Origin: JBBQXH01 sp963710975
GTDB lineage: Bacteria; Actinomycetota; Thermoleophilia; Gaiellales; Gaiellaceae
DNA length: 64,000 nt
Assembly: GCA_963710975.1 (NCBI GenBank)
Contig: CAVQCG010000001.1
Coordinates: forward strand, 434,001 to 498,000
Direction of reading: 5' to 3'
Shown: positions 50,306 through 58,270 of the stretch, piece by piece
Layout of the letters: each line of letters opens with the position of its first letter
Numbering within the stretch: position 1 is the first letter of the stretch
Made by a program: the position numbers and the translations under genes
Notes under the pieces: generated by a model
Database searches by the model: none
The model's input: only the letters and a program-made list of their open reading frames with translations
What the model was told of the DNA's origin: nothing

Positions 50306-51132
50306 TCCAACTTCCAGGCGATTTTCCGCTCGACGTCGACGTCGTCGTCTGCGACCTCGACCGCACACTGATCGCAGAGGACGCGGTCATCCGCCAGCGG
50401 ACGAAGAAGGCGATCGGCGCAGCGCAGGCGTCGGGCCTCAGGGTGCTGATCGCGACCGGCCGGATGTTCCGCTCCGCGCGGCCGTACGCGAGGGAGGCCG
50501 GGATCGCCGACCCGATCATCTGCTACCAGGGCGCTGCGGTCGTCGATCCTGATTCCGGCGTGTTCCTGCGTCACGAGCCGATCCCGCTCGACCTCGCCCG
50601 TGAGGCGATCGCGGCAATCGAGGACGAGGGCCACACGCTGAACGTCTACGTCGACGACGATCTCTATGTGCGCGAAGTGACTCCGGAAGCAGAGCGCTAC
50701 GCGAGCTTTCAGCATCTCCCGATCACCCCTGTTGGCGACCTCAGAGCGTGGCTCGATCGCGCGCCTACCAAGCTCGTCAGCGTCGGGCCCTCCGACTCCC
50801 TCGACGAGCTCCAGGTCGAGATGAAGAGCCGGTTCGATGGACGCCTCCACATCTCGAAGTCCCTCTCGGTGTTCCTCGAGTTCTCGCAGAAGGGGGTGAC
50901 CAAGGGCTCTGGGCTCGACTTCCTGGCGACGCGTCTCGGTTTCGTCCCGGAGCGCACGATCGCCTTCGGCGACGGTCAGAACGACATCGAGCTGCTGGAA
51001 TGGGCGGGCTTCGGGGTCGCGGTCTCGGACGCTGACCGACGGCTGCTCGCGATCGCCGACTTCGTCTGCCCACCGGCCACGGAAGAGGGCGTCGCACAGG
51101 TGATCGAAGCGCTCGTACACTCACGACGATGA
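50302..51132 (+). CDS. Cof-type HAD-IIB phosphatase
   Basis: About 276 aa. The nucleophile motif VVVCDLDRTLIAED (DxDxT) is only included if the frame begins well upstream of the first ATG/GTG (50443). The frame is open back to the cytochrome c stop and the first plausible start is CTG at 50302, overlapping that stop as CTGA. Motif II/III-type residues follow: VLIATGRMFRSARP, KGSGLDFLATRLG and the acidic AFGDGQNDIELLEWAG. It dephosphorylates sugar phosphates or nucleotides. The start is provisional. Its stop overlaps serS by 4 bp. Confidence 0.8.
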   Translation: MIQLPGDFPLDVDVVVCDLDRTLIAEDAVIRQRTKKAIGAAQASGLRVLIATGRMFRSARPYAREAGIADPIICYQGAAVVDPDSGVFLRHEPIPLDLAREAIAAIEDEGHTLNVYVDDDLYVREVTPEAERYASFQHLPITPVGDLRAWLDRAPTKLVSVGPSDSLDELQVEMKSRFDGRLHISKSLSVFLEFSQKGVTKGSGLDFLATRLGFVPERTIAFGDGQNDIELLEWAGFGVAVSDADRRLLAIADFVCPPATEEGVAQVIEALVHSRR

Positions 51133-52358
51133 TCGACATCCGGGCTGCCCGAAACGACCCCGCGGCCTGGCGGCAGGCCGTGGCCCGCAAGGGCGCGGCG
51201 GACGCGTTCGACGAACTGATGGAGGCCGACCGGGCGTGGCTCGAGCTCGTCCCGCAAGTCGACGAGCTCCGCGCGAGGACGAAGCTCAAGGGCAAGCCGA
51301 GTCCCGAGCAGCTCGAGGAATTGAAGGCCGTCAAGGCGGACCTCGCCGGGCTCGAGCAGGCGCTCGCCGAGGCTGCCGGTCACCGTGACGAGCTGCTCGC
51401 TGCGGTTCCGAACCCGCCGGACCCGACCTCGCCCGACGGGTTCGACGAGGAGGACGCAGTCGAGTTGCGCCGGGTCGGGGAGCAACCGCAGTTTCCGTTC
51501 GAGCCGCGAGACCACCTCGAGCTCGGGCGGATCGACATGGAGCGCGGGGCGCGAATCTCAGGGTCGCGCTTCGCCTACCGGATGGGCGATGTGGCGCTCG
51601 CCGAGCTGGCGCTCTACCGCTTCGCACTCGACGTGACGACGACGAAGGGGTTCGTACCGGTACTGCCGCCCGTTCTCGTCCGCGAGGAGGCGATGTACGG
51701 CACAGGCTTCTTCCCGACCGACGCGGTGAACATCTACTCGATCGAGAAGGACGAGCTGTACCTCACCGGTACCTCCGAGGTCGCTCTGGCTGCGCTCCAC
51801 ATGGGCGAGGTCCTGGACGAGGAAGAGCTGCCGCTCCGCTACGCGGGCTACTCCACGTGCTTTCGGCGAGAGGCGGGCGCGGCCGGAAAGGACACGCGCG
51901 GGATGTTCCGCGTCCATCAGTTCGACAAGGTCGAGATGTTCGTCTTCTGCCTTCCCGAGCGATCGACCGAGGAGCACGAGCTCCTTCTGTCGATCGAGGA
52001 GGAGCTCGTCGCGAAGCTCGGGATCCCGTACCGGGTCGTCGACGTCGCGGCCGGCGATCTCGGTGCTCCGGCAGCGAAGAAATACGACATCGAAGGCTGG
52101 TTCCCCTCACAGGTTCGCTACCGCGAGATCACCTCGACCTCCAACACCACGGACTTCCAGGCCAGGCGACTCGACGTCCGTTTTCGCGGCGAACGCGGTC
52201 TTCAGCCCGTGCACACCCTGAACGGGACCGCGGTCACCGCGCGAGCGCTCCTCGCGATCATGGAGAACTTCCAGCGTGCGGACGGCACCGTCGCCGTGCC
52301 CGAGGTGCTGCAGCGCTACGGAGCGCCGGAGACCATCAGCGGCCAAGCCGCGAACTAG
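51129..52358 (+). CDS. serS: Seryl-tRNA synthetase
   Basis: 409 aa, class II synthetase. The N-terminal long coiled-coil arm (residues ~30-100) contacts the tRNA variable arm. Motif 2 is CFRREAGAAGKDTRGMFRVH and motif 3 contains NGTAVTARALLAIMENFQ. TGTSEVALAALH lies in the active site. The start ATG overlaps the HAD stop (ATGA). The tRNA-Ser gene is 11 bp downstream. Confidence 0.97.
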   Translation: MIDIRAARNDPAAWRQAVARKGAADAFDELMEADRAWLELVPQVDELRARTKLKGKPSPEQLEELKAVKADLAGLEQALAEAAGHRDELLAAVPNPPDPTSPDGFDEEDAVELRRVGEQPQFPFEPRDHLELGRIDMERGARISGSRFAYRMGDVALAELALYRFALDVTTTKGFVPVLPPVLVREEAMYGTGFFPTDAVNIYSIEKDELYLTGTSEVALAALHMGEVLDEEELPLRYAGYSTCFRREAGAAGKDTRGMFRVHQFDKVEMFVFCLPERSTEEHELLLSIEEELVAKLGIPYRVVDVAAGDLGAPAAKKYDIEGWFPSQVRYREITSTSNTTDFQARRLDVRFRGERGLQPVHTLNGTAVTARALLAIMENFQRADGTVAVPEVLQRYGAPETISGQAAN

Positions 52359-52369
52359 ACTGACCCGCG

Positions 52370-52459
52370 GGCGGGGTGCCCGAGTGGTTGAAAGGGGCGG
52401 TCTTGAAAACCGCTAGGCGGGTGATCCTCGCCTCGTGGGTTCGAATCCCACCCCCGCCG
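52370..52459 (+). tRNA. tRNA-Ser (TGA)
   Basis: 90 nt with a long variable arm, as expected for serine. Acceptor GGCGGGG pairs with CCCCGCC. Anticodon stem GCGGT with loop CTTGAAA (anticodon TGA), variable arm GGCGGGTGATCCTCGCC region, and T-arm GTGGGTTCGAATCCCAC. CCA is not encoded. Confidence 0.96.
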
Positions 52460-52514
52460 TTCGAGAACCAGGAAGCCTCACCCGCGACGCCGAGCAGGGT
52501 CTCGTGGCGGCGGG

Positions 52515-53513
52515 CTAGCCGCGCTCGCTGTCGAGGATGGCCATCTGCTGAGCGTCGTAGCGGCTCCCGGCGACGGCGGCCGCGGGGACAGCTGCCTCGA
52601 TCTGCGTGAGCTCGTCGGCCGTGAGGTCGAGCTCGAGTGCACCGAGAGCCTCCGTAAGCCGGTCGCGGTGGCGGGCCCCGACGAGTGGCACGATATCTTC
52701 ACCGCGGCTCAGCACCCATGCGATTGCCAGCTGCGCGACGGTCGCGCCCTTTGCGTCTGCAAGCGTGCGCAGGGCCTCCACGAGCTCGAGGTTGCGGTCG
52801 ATGTTCTCGCGTTGGAAGCGGGGAGAAAAGGTACGGAAGTCGTTCGGGGCGAGGGCGCGCTCGGTCGACCAGTGCCCGCTGAGCAGGCCCCGCGAGAGGA
52901 CTCCGTAGGCGGTGACACCAATGCCGAGCTCACGACAGGTAGGCAGGATCGTCTCCTCGATGCCGCGCGAGATGAGCGAGTATTCGATCTGCAGGTCGGA
53001 GATTGGATGCGCCGCGTGGGCGCGGCGGATCGTGTCGGCCCCGGCTTCGGACAGCCCGACGTGGCGAACGTAACCGGCCTGCACCATCTCCGCGATCGCG
53101 CCGACGGTCTCCTCGATCGGCACGGCGGGGTCGACGCGCCCGAGTCGATAGATGTCGACGTGCTCGCTTCCGAGCCGCCTGAGCGTGTACGCGAGGAACG
53201 TCTTCACGGCCGCCGGTCGGCCGTCAATGCCGAGCCAGGAACCGGAAGGGTCGCGCAGGGCGCCGAACTTGATGCTGATCGTGACCTGATCGCGGTTGCG
53301 TCCGAGCAGGGCATCGCGTAGCAGCAGTTCGTTGTGCCCCATGCCGTAGTAGTCGCCGCTGTCGAGCAGCGTGACCCCGGCGTCGAGGGCTGCCCGGATC
53401 GTGGCGATGCTCTCCGCCTCGTCTGCAGGACCGTAGAGGTCGGACATGCCCATGCAGCCAAGTCCGAGCACAGACACGCGCGGACCGGAAGAGCCAAGAA
53501 TGCGAGTGATCAC
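52515..53513 (-). CDS. Aldo/keto reductase
   Basis: 332 aa, TIM barrel. Catalytic tetrad: Asp and Tyr in TLLDSGDYYGMGHNE, Lys in VTISIKFGALR and the fourth position in HVDIYRLGRVDPAVPI, where a Tyr-Arg occupies the usual His place. NADPH-binding residues follow (VPLVGARHRDRLTEALGAL). Substrate broad or unknown. The start is GTG 53513 behind AAGGAAGG. It is convergent with tRNA-Ser. Confidence 0.9.
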   Translation of the reverse strand: MITRILGSSGPRVSVLGLGCMGMSDLYGPADEAESIATIRAALDAGVTLLDSGDYYGMGHNELLLRDALLGRNRDQVTISIKFGALRDPSGSWLGIDGRPAAVKTFLAYTLRRLGSEHVDIYRLGRVDPAVPIEETVGAIAEMVQAGYVRHVGLSEAGADTIRRAHAAHPISDLQIEYSLISRGIEETILPTCRELGIGVTAYGVLSRGLLSGHWSTERALAPNDFRTFSPRFQRENIDRNLELVEALRTLADAKGATVAQLAIAWVLSRGEDIVPLVGARHRDRLTEALGALELDLTADELTQIEAAVPAAAVAGSRYDAQQMAILDSERG

Positions 53514-53689
53514 GAGCCTTCCTTTCGAGTCGATGAGATGCCGACGTCCTGCAGGTTTCCAGCGATCCCGGTCAGCTGCAAGCTCGCCTGCCAGCGACAG
53601 CGAGCGGGCTCGGACTCATAGCAGCGCAGCGACGAGCGTCGGGAGCGACGCGCGACCAGGTACTCGCAGCTCTCGAGGGGGCCAGACAC

Positions 53690-54340
53690 CTACTTGACGA
53701 CCCTGATGTTGAAATCCGCAGTTTGCAGTGCACCCCAGAGACGGAGCCAGAGCCCGACGTACATCTCGGTAGCGCGCGCGGCCGTGATGTCACCGAGATC
53801 GATGATCCGCTCGTCCGGCCAACCGAAGCTCTGGAGCAGCTCCCGCACCTGGGCCTTGGCGGGCTCGTCATTGCCGGCTACGAAGACGTCGTGCTCGCCC
53901 GGCACCCTCGCCGGCGCGGCCATCACCTCGCAGTTCATCGTGTTCAGCGCCTTCACCACGCGCGTGTCCGGGAAGGTTCGCTGGATCTGCTCGCCGAGCG
54001 AGTCGGTATTGCATACGAGCAGGCTCGGCGGCATCCCCTGTGAGAAGTCGAGCGGATTGGCGACGTCGATCAGGACCTTGCCCGCAAGACTCCCAGCGCC
54101 GGCCGACCTGAGCGCCTCCAACGAGCCGGCGCCGGCAGTGCAGTTGAACAGCACTTCGCCGAAGCCGGCCGCGTCGGCGAAGTTGCCCTGTCTCGCGCCC
54201 GACCCCGTGGCAGCCACCCACCCTGCGGCCTGCTCGTTGTCAGACGTCCGCGAGCCCATCATCACTTCGTTACCACGACCAACGAGCCTGGTCGCAATCG
54301 TCTTGCCGACCATCCCGGTTCCCAGGACGCCGATTCTCAT
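53690..54340 (-). CDS. NAD(P)-binding oxidoreductase of the F420-dependent NADP reductase type
   Basis: 216 aa. The N-terminal Rossmann motif is MRIGVLGTGMVGKTIATRLV with MGSRTS as the NADP-phosphate site, then VLFNCTAGAGSLEALR and VLIDVANPLDFSQGMP. The C-terminal part (VVKALNTMNCEVMAAPARV) fits Fno/NADP reductase-like proteins. It may link F420H2 to NADPH, but many homologues have unknown partners. AGGAGGAACCGG precedes the ATG. Confidence 0.8.
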   Translation of the reverse strand: MRIGVLGTGMVGKTIATRLVGRGNEVMMGSRTSDNEQAAGWVAATGSGARQGNFADAAGFGEVLFNCTAGAGSLEALRSAGAGSLAGKVLIDVANPLDFSQGMPPSLLVCNTDSLGEQIQRTFPDTRVVKALNTMNCEVMAAPARVPGEHDVFVAGNDEPAKAQVRELLQSFGWPDERIIDLGDITAARATEMYVGLWLRLWGALQTADFNIRVVK

Positions 54341-54476
54341 CCGGTTCCTCCTTGCTCGTGCGCCATCGTCACATCAGCGGATCCGCTTTCGATCCAGGGC
54401 GCGACCAGTCCCGATTCGGATGGTAAGAAACCACGACGCTGTCACCCGCTCGAGCGCCGCGCGGGACGATGATCCG

Positions 54477-55052
54477 CTACGGGTAGATGTAGGTCGTCGT
54501 GTGGTCGTCCGTCGTCGCGCCGGTGGTCGTGTTGTCGTCCGTCGTTCCGCCGGTCGTCGTGCTGTCGTCGGTCGTGCCGGTCGAGGTCGAACCAGTCGAC
54601 GTCGTGCCCGTCGTTCCGGTGTCCGTGAGGTTCGTATGCTCGCAGTCCGCGCTGACCCGATCGGCGCGATCGACCGTGACGACATCCTCTCCGGGGCCAC
54701 ACGAGAGGAGGTCGACCTGTCCGTCGCGCGCCTTGAGCTGGTCATTGCCCGGACCGCCGAACAGTCGATCCTTCCCCTTCCCGCCCACAAGGACGTCGTC
54801 GCCCCTGTCGCCGTAGAGGGTGTCCGCGCCTTGGTAGCCAAGGAGCCGGTCTGCTCCGGCCTTTCCCCTCAGCAGATCGGCGCGGCTCGTGCCTCGGAGG
54901 ACGTCTGCCCCAACTGTGCCCGTGATCGTCGCAGCGGCCGCGAAGCCGGCCGCGAAGACGAGGCCGAGCGCGGAAGCAACGGCGAGCGCCCGGATGCTCC
55001 GCCTTCGACGCCCCCCGAGAATCGCGAGGGACAACGTAGCGCGCTTCCGCAT
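54477..55052 (-). CDS. Secreted RTX-like calcium-binding repeat protein
   Basis: 191 aa. A basic N-terminal region and signal helix (ALAVASALGLVFAAGFAAA) are followed by four or five nonapeptide-like repeats, e.g. GADVLRGTSRADLLRGKAGA, GDDVLVGGKGKDRLFGGPGN. A C-terminal Thr/Gly/Asp-rich low-complexity tail follows (TTDDSTTTGGTTDDNTTTGA). Such glycine-aspartate repeats bind calcium in a parallel beta roll. There is no enzyme domain. Two cysteines (LLSCGPG, ADCEHTN) may form a disulfide. Confidence 0.8.
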   Translation of the reverse strand: MRKRATLSLAILGGRRRRSIRALAVASALGLVFAAGFAAAATITGTVGADVLRGTSRADLLRGKAGADRLLGYQGADTLYGDRGDDVLVGGKGKDRLFGGPGNDQLKARDGQVDLLSCGPGEDVVTVDRADRVSADCEHTNLTDTGTTGTTSTGSTSTGTTDDSTTTGGTTDDNTTTGATTDDHTTTYIYP

Positions 55053-55284
55053 GCGAACCTCCTCTCTCGCGCTCGATCGCCGAGCGCGATTGCCGTTGTA
55101 GAGCCTACGGCGACGGGCGGGTTTCGGATTCCCGGCCGTGTCGGCTTCAGAGCAAAGCGCCAGGAGCGGCTACCCGCACTGGAGGCCGGGTGTTACCACC
55201 AGGCTCCGAAGGGTAACAGCACGATTGCCGAAGGCCGCGACGCTTGCGACCCTCTTCGAGTTGTCGAGGAACAAGGAGGTACCC

Positions 55285-55476
55285 ATGAGCGCGACCTATC
55301 AGGCCCACCTTTGCGGAGGATGCACCCGAGCGCATCCAACCGGCCGGCCGGACGCACGCAGGCCGGGTGCGTCACGGCTCGAGCTCATCGCGGCGTGGAA
55401 GCAGCGCCACGGTGAGGTGGACATGTACCGGATCTCCGGCGTGCCAAGGTCACGAGCGAAGGCCCTGGACGCCTAG
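55285..55476 (+). CDS. Small protein of unknown function (63 aa)
   Basis: The start ATG 55285 follows AAGGAGGT at optimal distance, one of the best ribosome-binding sites in the window. The N-terminus has a CxxC pair (AHLCGGCTRAHPTG), and the C-terminus reads LELIAAWKQRHGEVDMYRIS and RSRAKALDA. It may bind a metal. A bidirectional hairpin follows. Confidence 0.5.
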   Translation: MSATYQAHLCGGCTRAHPTGRPDARRPGASRLELIAAWKQRHGEVDMYRISGVPRSRAKALDA

Positions 55477-55504
55477 CATGGCCGTGGTGCTTCGTTCACG
55501 TGAG

Positions 55505-55533
55505 AGGGGCCGCCCTGCCGATCGGCGGCCCCT
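55505..55533. terminator. Bidirectional hairpin between a small gene and a cupin gene
   Basis: Perfect 10-bp stem (55505-55514 with 55524-55533), 9-nt loop, no T-tract, between convergent genes. Confidence 0.6.
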
Positions 55534-55583
55534 GTCTGCAGTCGACGGCGAGTCGAGCGGCCGTCGGCGCTTTCATCGGTTGC

Positions 55584-55982
55584 CTAGAAGCCCGTCGGGC
55601 CACCGAGCTCGACGATCGGCAACGGGTCGTACGCCTTTCCCGGCGTCGCCCCGATACAGAGCAGTTGCGCGCCCTCGTCACCCGTCGTGATCCTGCGCTT
55701 TTCGGCGGCCCCGACGCGGGCGAACACACCGGGTTCGAGGACATGCTCCTCCCCAGCCACCCACAACGTCGCCTTCCCGTTGAGGGCCGTGTAGACCTCC
55801 TCCTCGTTGTCGGCGGCCGGGGGCTCCACGTGGTTGTGCTCCCAGTACTGCTCCCAGTCGGGCGGAAAGTTCCAGATATTCATCCCGAACGAGCTCGCAC
55901 CGAGAGAGGCGCGTGCGCGAACGAAGCTCCCGCTCCAGATCGACTCCATCTCATCGACACGTTTGACCGTCACGTCAGCCAT
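55584..55982 (-). CDS. Cupin-domain protein
   Basis: 132 aa from ATG 55982 behind GGAGGAGG; an earlier in-frame start would reach into the MarR operator region. Cupin motif 1 region is WEQYWEHNHVEPPAADNEEE and motif 2 LEPGVFARVGAAEKRRITTG. Function unknown. A short upstream frame (55970-56041) with its own strong ribosome-binding site overlaps the start codon. Divergent from a MarR gene that may control it. Confidence 0.78.
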   Translation of the reverse strand: MADVTVKRVDEMESIWSGSFVRARASLGASSFGMNIWNFPPDWEQYWEHNHVEPPAADNEEEVYTALNGKATLWVAGEEHVLEPGVFARVGAAEKRRITTGDEGAQLLCIGATPGKAYDPLPIVELGGPTGF

Positions 55983-56041
55983 CGGATCCTCCTCCGGGCG
56001 CCCTCGACGAGCACCACCCGATTCGTGAAAATTCGAACCAT
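55970..56041 (-). CDS. Short upstream frame overlapping the cupin start (23 codons)
   Basis: ATG 56041 is preceded by GGAAGGAGGAGACC. The peptide reads MVRIFTNRVVLVEGARRR and ends IRWLT; its stop TGA lies within the cupin's third codon. A leader peptide for translational coupling is possible. No similarity to known leader peptides. Confidence 0.35.
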   Translation of the reverse strand: MVRIFTNRVVLVEGARRRIRWLT

Positions 56042-56125
56042 GGTCTCCTCCTTCCAGACTGATACGCTGTGCATCAGTCGCACCGCGTATAGTATGAAAG
56101 AGGATAGTTGCAAAGCGAATTACAA

Positions 56126-56593
56126 ATGTCAAGTCCGACAAACAAACAACTCGCCGACTGGCGCGTCTTCCTCGAGACGGCCTTCGCGTTGATCGACATC
56201 CTCGACGCAGAGCTGCAGGCCGAACGCCACGTCACCCTCCGCTGGTACGACGCTCTCGTCCACCTCGAAGAGGCAGAAGACGGGCTACGGATGAATGAGC
56301 TCGCTGGACGGATCCTGGCCAGCAAGAGCGGACTGACACGCGTGATCGACCGCATGGAGCAAACCGGACTCGTACGGCGCGAGCGCCCCCCGGACGACAG
56401 GCGCGTCGTCAAGGTCCACATCACGCCCAAAGGGCGCGAGACACTTCAGTCGGCGCGGGCGGTCCACCGACGCGGCATCCAAGAGCACTTCGTCCAACAC
56501 GTCGACCAGCACGAACTTTCGGCGCTCGCGCACGCACTCGAAAACGTGCGCGACCACGTACGACCTCTCCGTCCCGGCCGAATCAGCGGCTAG
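56126..56593 (+). CDS. MarR-family transcriptional regulator
   Basis: 155 aa from ATG 56126. Winged-helix: LRMNELAGRILASKSGLTRV, then IDRMEQTGLVRRERPPDDRR and VVKVHITPKGRE, the beta wing. It is divergent from the cupin, with an inverted repeat CTGAT...ATCAG (about 56059-56077) and AT-rich stretches in the 143 bp between them, which likely hold its operator. Confidence 0.88.
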   Translation: MSSPTNKQLADWRVFLETAFALIDILDAELQAERHVTLRWYDALVHLEEAEDGLRMNELAGRILASKSGLTRVIDRMEQTGLVRRERPPDDRRVVKVHITPKGRETLQSARAVHRRGIQEHFVQHVDQHELSALAHALENVRDHVRPLRPGRISG

Positions 56594-56647
56594 CGTCGGG
56601 CCGCTCGCCGTGCCCAAGGGCGACTACGCTACTGACCGAGGACAGGC

Positions 56648-58222
56648 ATGACGATCGAGCCCATTGCACTCACACGCGCGCCGGACGAGCCGCTCGATCT
56701 GGCTGCCGTGGCAGTCGTACTCCATGAGGACGATCAGATCGCGGTCGCGAAGACCGCCCTCGCGGCACGGACACAGCTCATCCACGACGGCGGCGTGATC
56801 CGGACGACGGCCCTGATTCCACCCGGGCACAAGTTCGCCATCGCTCCGGTCGCCGAAGGAGATCCCGTCCGGCGATACGGGCAGGTGATCGGGTTCGCGA
56901 CGCAGTCCATCGACCCGGGCGACCACGTCCACTCGCAGAACCTCGCCGTCGGCAAGCTCGATCTCGACTACGCCTTCTGCCGCGAGTACGCGCCAGTCGA
57001 CCTCGTGCCGGAGACCGAGCGGCGCACGTTCGACGGGTTCCGCCGGCCGGACGGCCGAGTGGGCACGCGAAACTACGTCGCCGTGCTGGCCTCGGTGAAC
57101 TGCTCCTCGTCGGCGGTCGTCGCGGTTGTCGACAGCGTCACCCGCTCCGGAGCCCTGGATGCGTTCCCGAACGTCGACGGGGTCATCGGCTTTCCGCACA
57201 AGGGCGGCTGTGGTGCGCACATCGGGTCGGAGGCGCTTCATCAGCTCCAGCGGACGCTGGCGGGTGTCGTCCATCACCCGAACGTCGCGGGGTACGTGAT
57301 CCTCAGCCTGGGCTGCGAGGTCAACCAGCCTGCGGACATGATCGGCTACACGGGCCTCGACGAGGACGAGCCGCTCGTCATCACGATCCAGGAGGACGGT
57401 GGCTACGCGAAGACCGTCGAGGCGGGTGTCGAAGCCGTGCTCGAGTTGCTCCCGCGCGCCGACCGGGCGACCCGGGAGCCCGTCCCGGCCTCCGAGCTCA
57501 TGGTCGCGCTCCAGTGCGGCGGCTCCGACAGCTGGTCGGGCGTCACCGCGAACCCCGGACTCGGCAAGGCGTGCGACCTGCTCGTCCGCCAGGGAGGCAC
57601 GGTCGTTCTCGGCGAGACGCCGGAGATCTACGGTGCCGAGCACCTCCTCACCCGCCGCGCGAAGAGCCCCGAGGTCGCTCAGGGTCTCGTCGACATGATC
57701 GGCTGGTGGGAACGCTACACCTCCATGTGGGGCGCATCGATCGACAACAACCCCACTCCCGGGAACAAGGCAGGCGGCCTGACGACGATCTACGAGAAGT
57801 CGCTCGGCGCCGCTGCCAAGGCCGGATCGACACCCTTGAACCAGGTCGTCGCCTACGGGGAGCGCGTCACCGAGCGCGGCTTCGTCCACATGGACACACC
57901 CGGCTACGACCCCGTCTCGGTCACGGGACAGGTCGCGGGTGGCTGCAACGTCGTGGTGTTCACGACCGGCCGCGGCTCGGCCTTCGGGTTCAAGCCGGCG
58001 CCGTCGATAAAGCTTGCGACCACCAGCGATCTCTACCGCCGGCAGGAGCCCGACATGGACATCGACGCCGGAAAAGCACTCGAGAGTGTCAGTCTCGAGA
58101 CGCTCGGCGCGGAGATCTTCGACGAGATCCTTGCCGTCGCCTCGGGCAAGGAGACGAAGAGCGAGGCCGCTGGAGTCGGAGCCGAGGAGTTCAATCCCTG
58201 GATCCTCGGCGCGACTCTCTGA
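56648..58222 (+). CDS. UxaA-family hydro-lyase (altronate/galactarate dehydratase-like)
   Basis: 524 aa. An N-terminal SAF-type domain (residues ~15-110, DDQIAVAKTALAARTQLIHD) is joined to the main UxaA domain with RVGTRNYVAVLASVNCSSSA, IGFPHKGGCGAHIGSE, YVILSLGCEVNQPADM and ALQCGGSDSWSGVTANPGLG. Cysteines in these loops are candidates for the iron/metal site. It dehydrates a sugar acid such as altronate or galactarate. The KDG-kinase-like gene elsewhere in the window could act downstream of such a reaction; that link is inference. Confidence 0.87.
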   Translation: MTIEPIALTRAPDEPLDLAAVAVVLHEDDQIAVAKTALAARTQLIHDGGVIRTTALIPPGHKFAIAPVAEGDPVRRYGQVIGFATQSIDPGDHVHSQNLAVGKLDLDYAFCREYAPVDLVPETERRTFDGFRRPDGRVGTRNYVAVLASVNCSSSAVVAVVDSVTRSGALDAFPNVDGVIGFPHKGGCGAHIGSEALHQLQRTLAGVVHHPNVAGYVILSLGCEVNQPADMIGYTGLDEDEPLVITIQEDGGYAKTVEAGVEAVLELLPRADRATREPVPASELMVALQCGGSDSWSGVTANPGLGKACDLLVRQGGTVVLGETPEIYGAEHLLTRRAKSPEVAQGLVDMIGWWERYTSMWGASIDNNPTPGNKAGGLTTIYEKSLGAAAKAGSTPLNQVVAYGERVTERGFVHMDTPGYDPVSVTGQVAGGCNVVVFTTGRGSAFGFKPAPSIKLATTSDLYRRQEPDMDIDAGKALESVSLETLGAEIFDEILAVASGKETKSEAAGVGAEEFNPWILGATL

Positions 58223-58257
58223 GCAAAATCGTAAGACTCCCGTAAGGACGCGCGCGC

Positions 58258-58263
58258 TAGAAC
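58258..58263 (+). promoter_or_regulatory. -10 box of the molybdopterin oxidoreductase gene (leaderless type)
   Basis: TAGAAC ends 7 nt before GTG 58271; no Shine-Dalgarno sequence. Confidence 0.35.
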
Positions 58264-58270
58264 TGATCTG

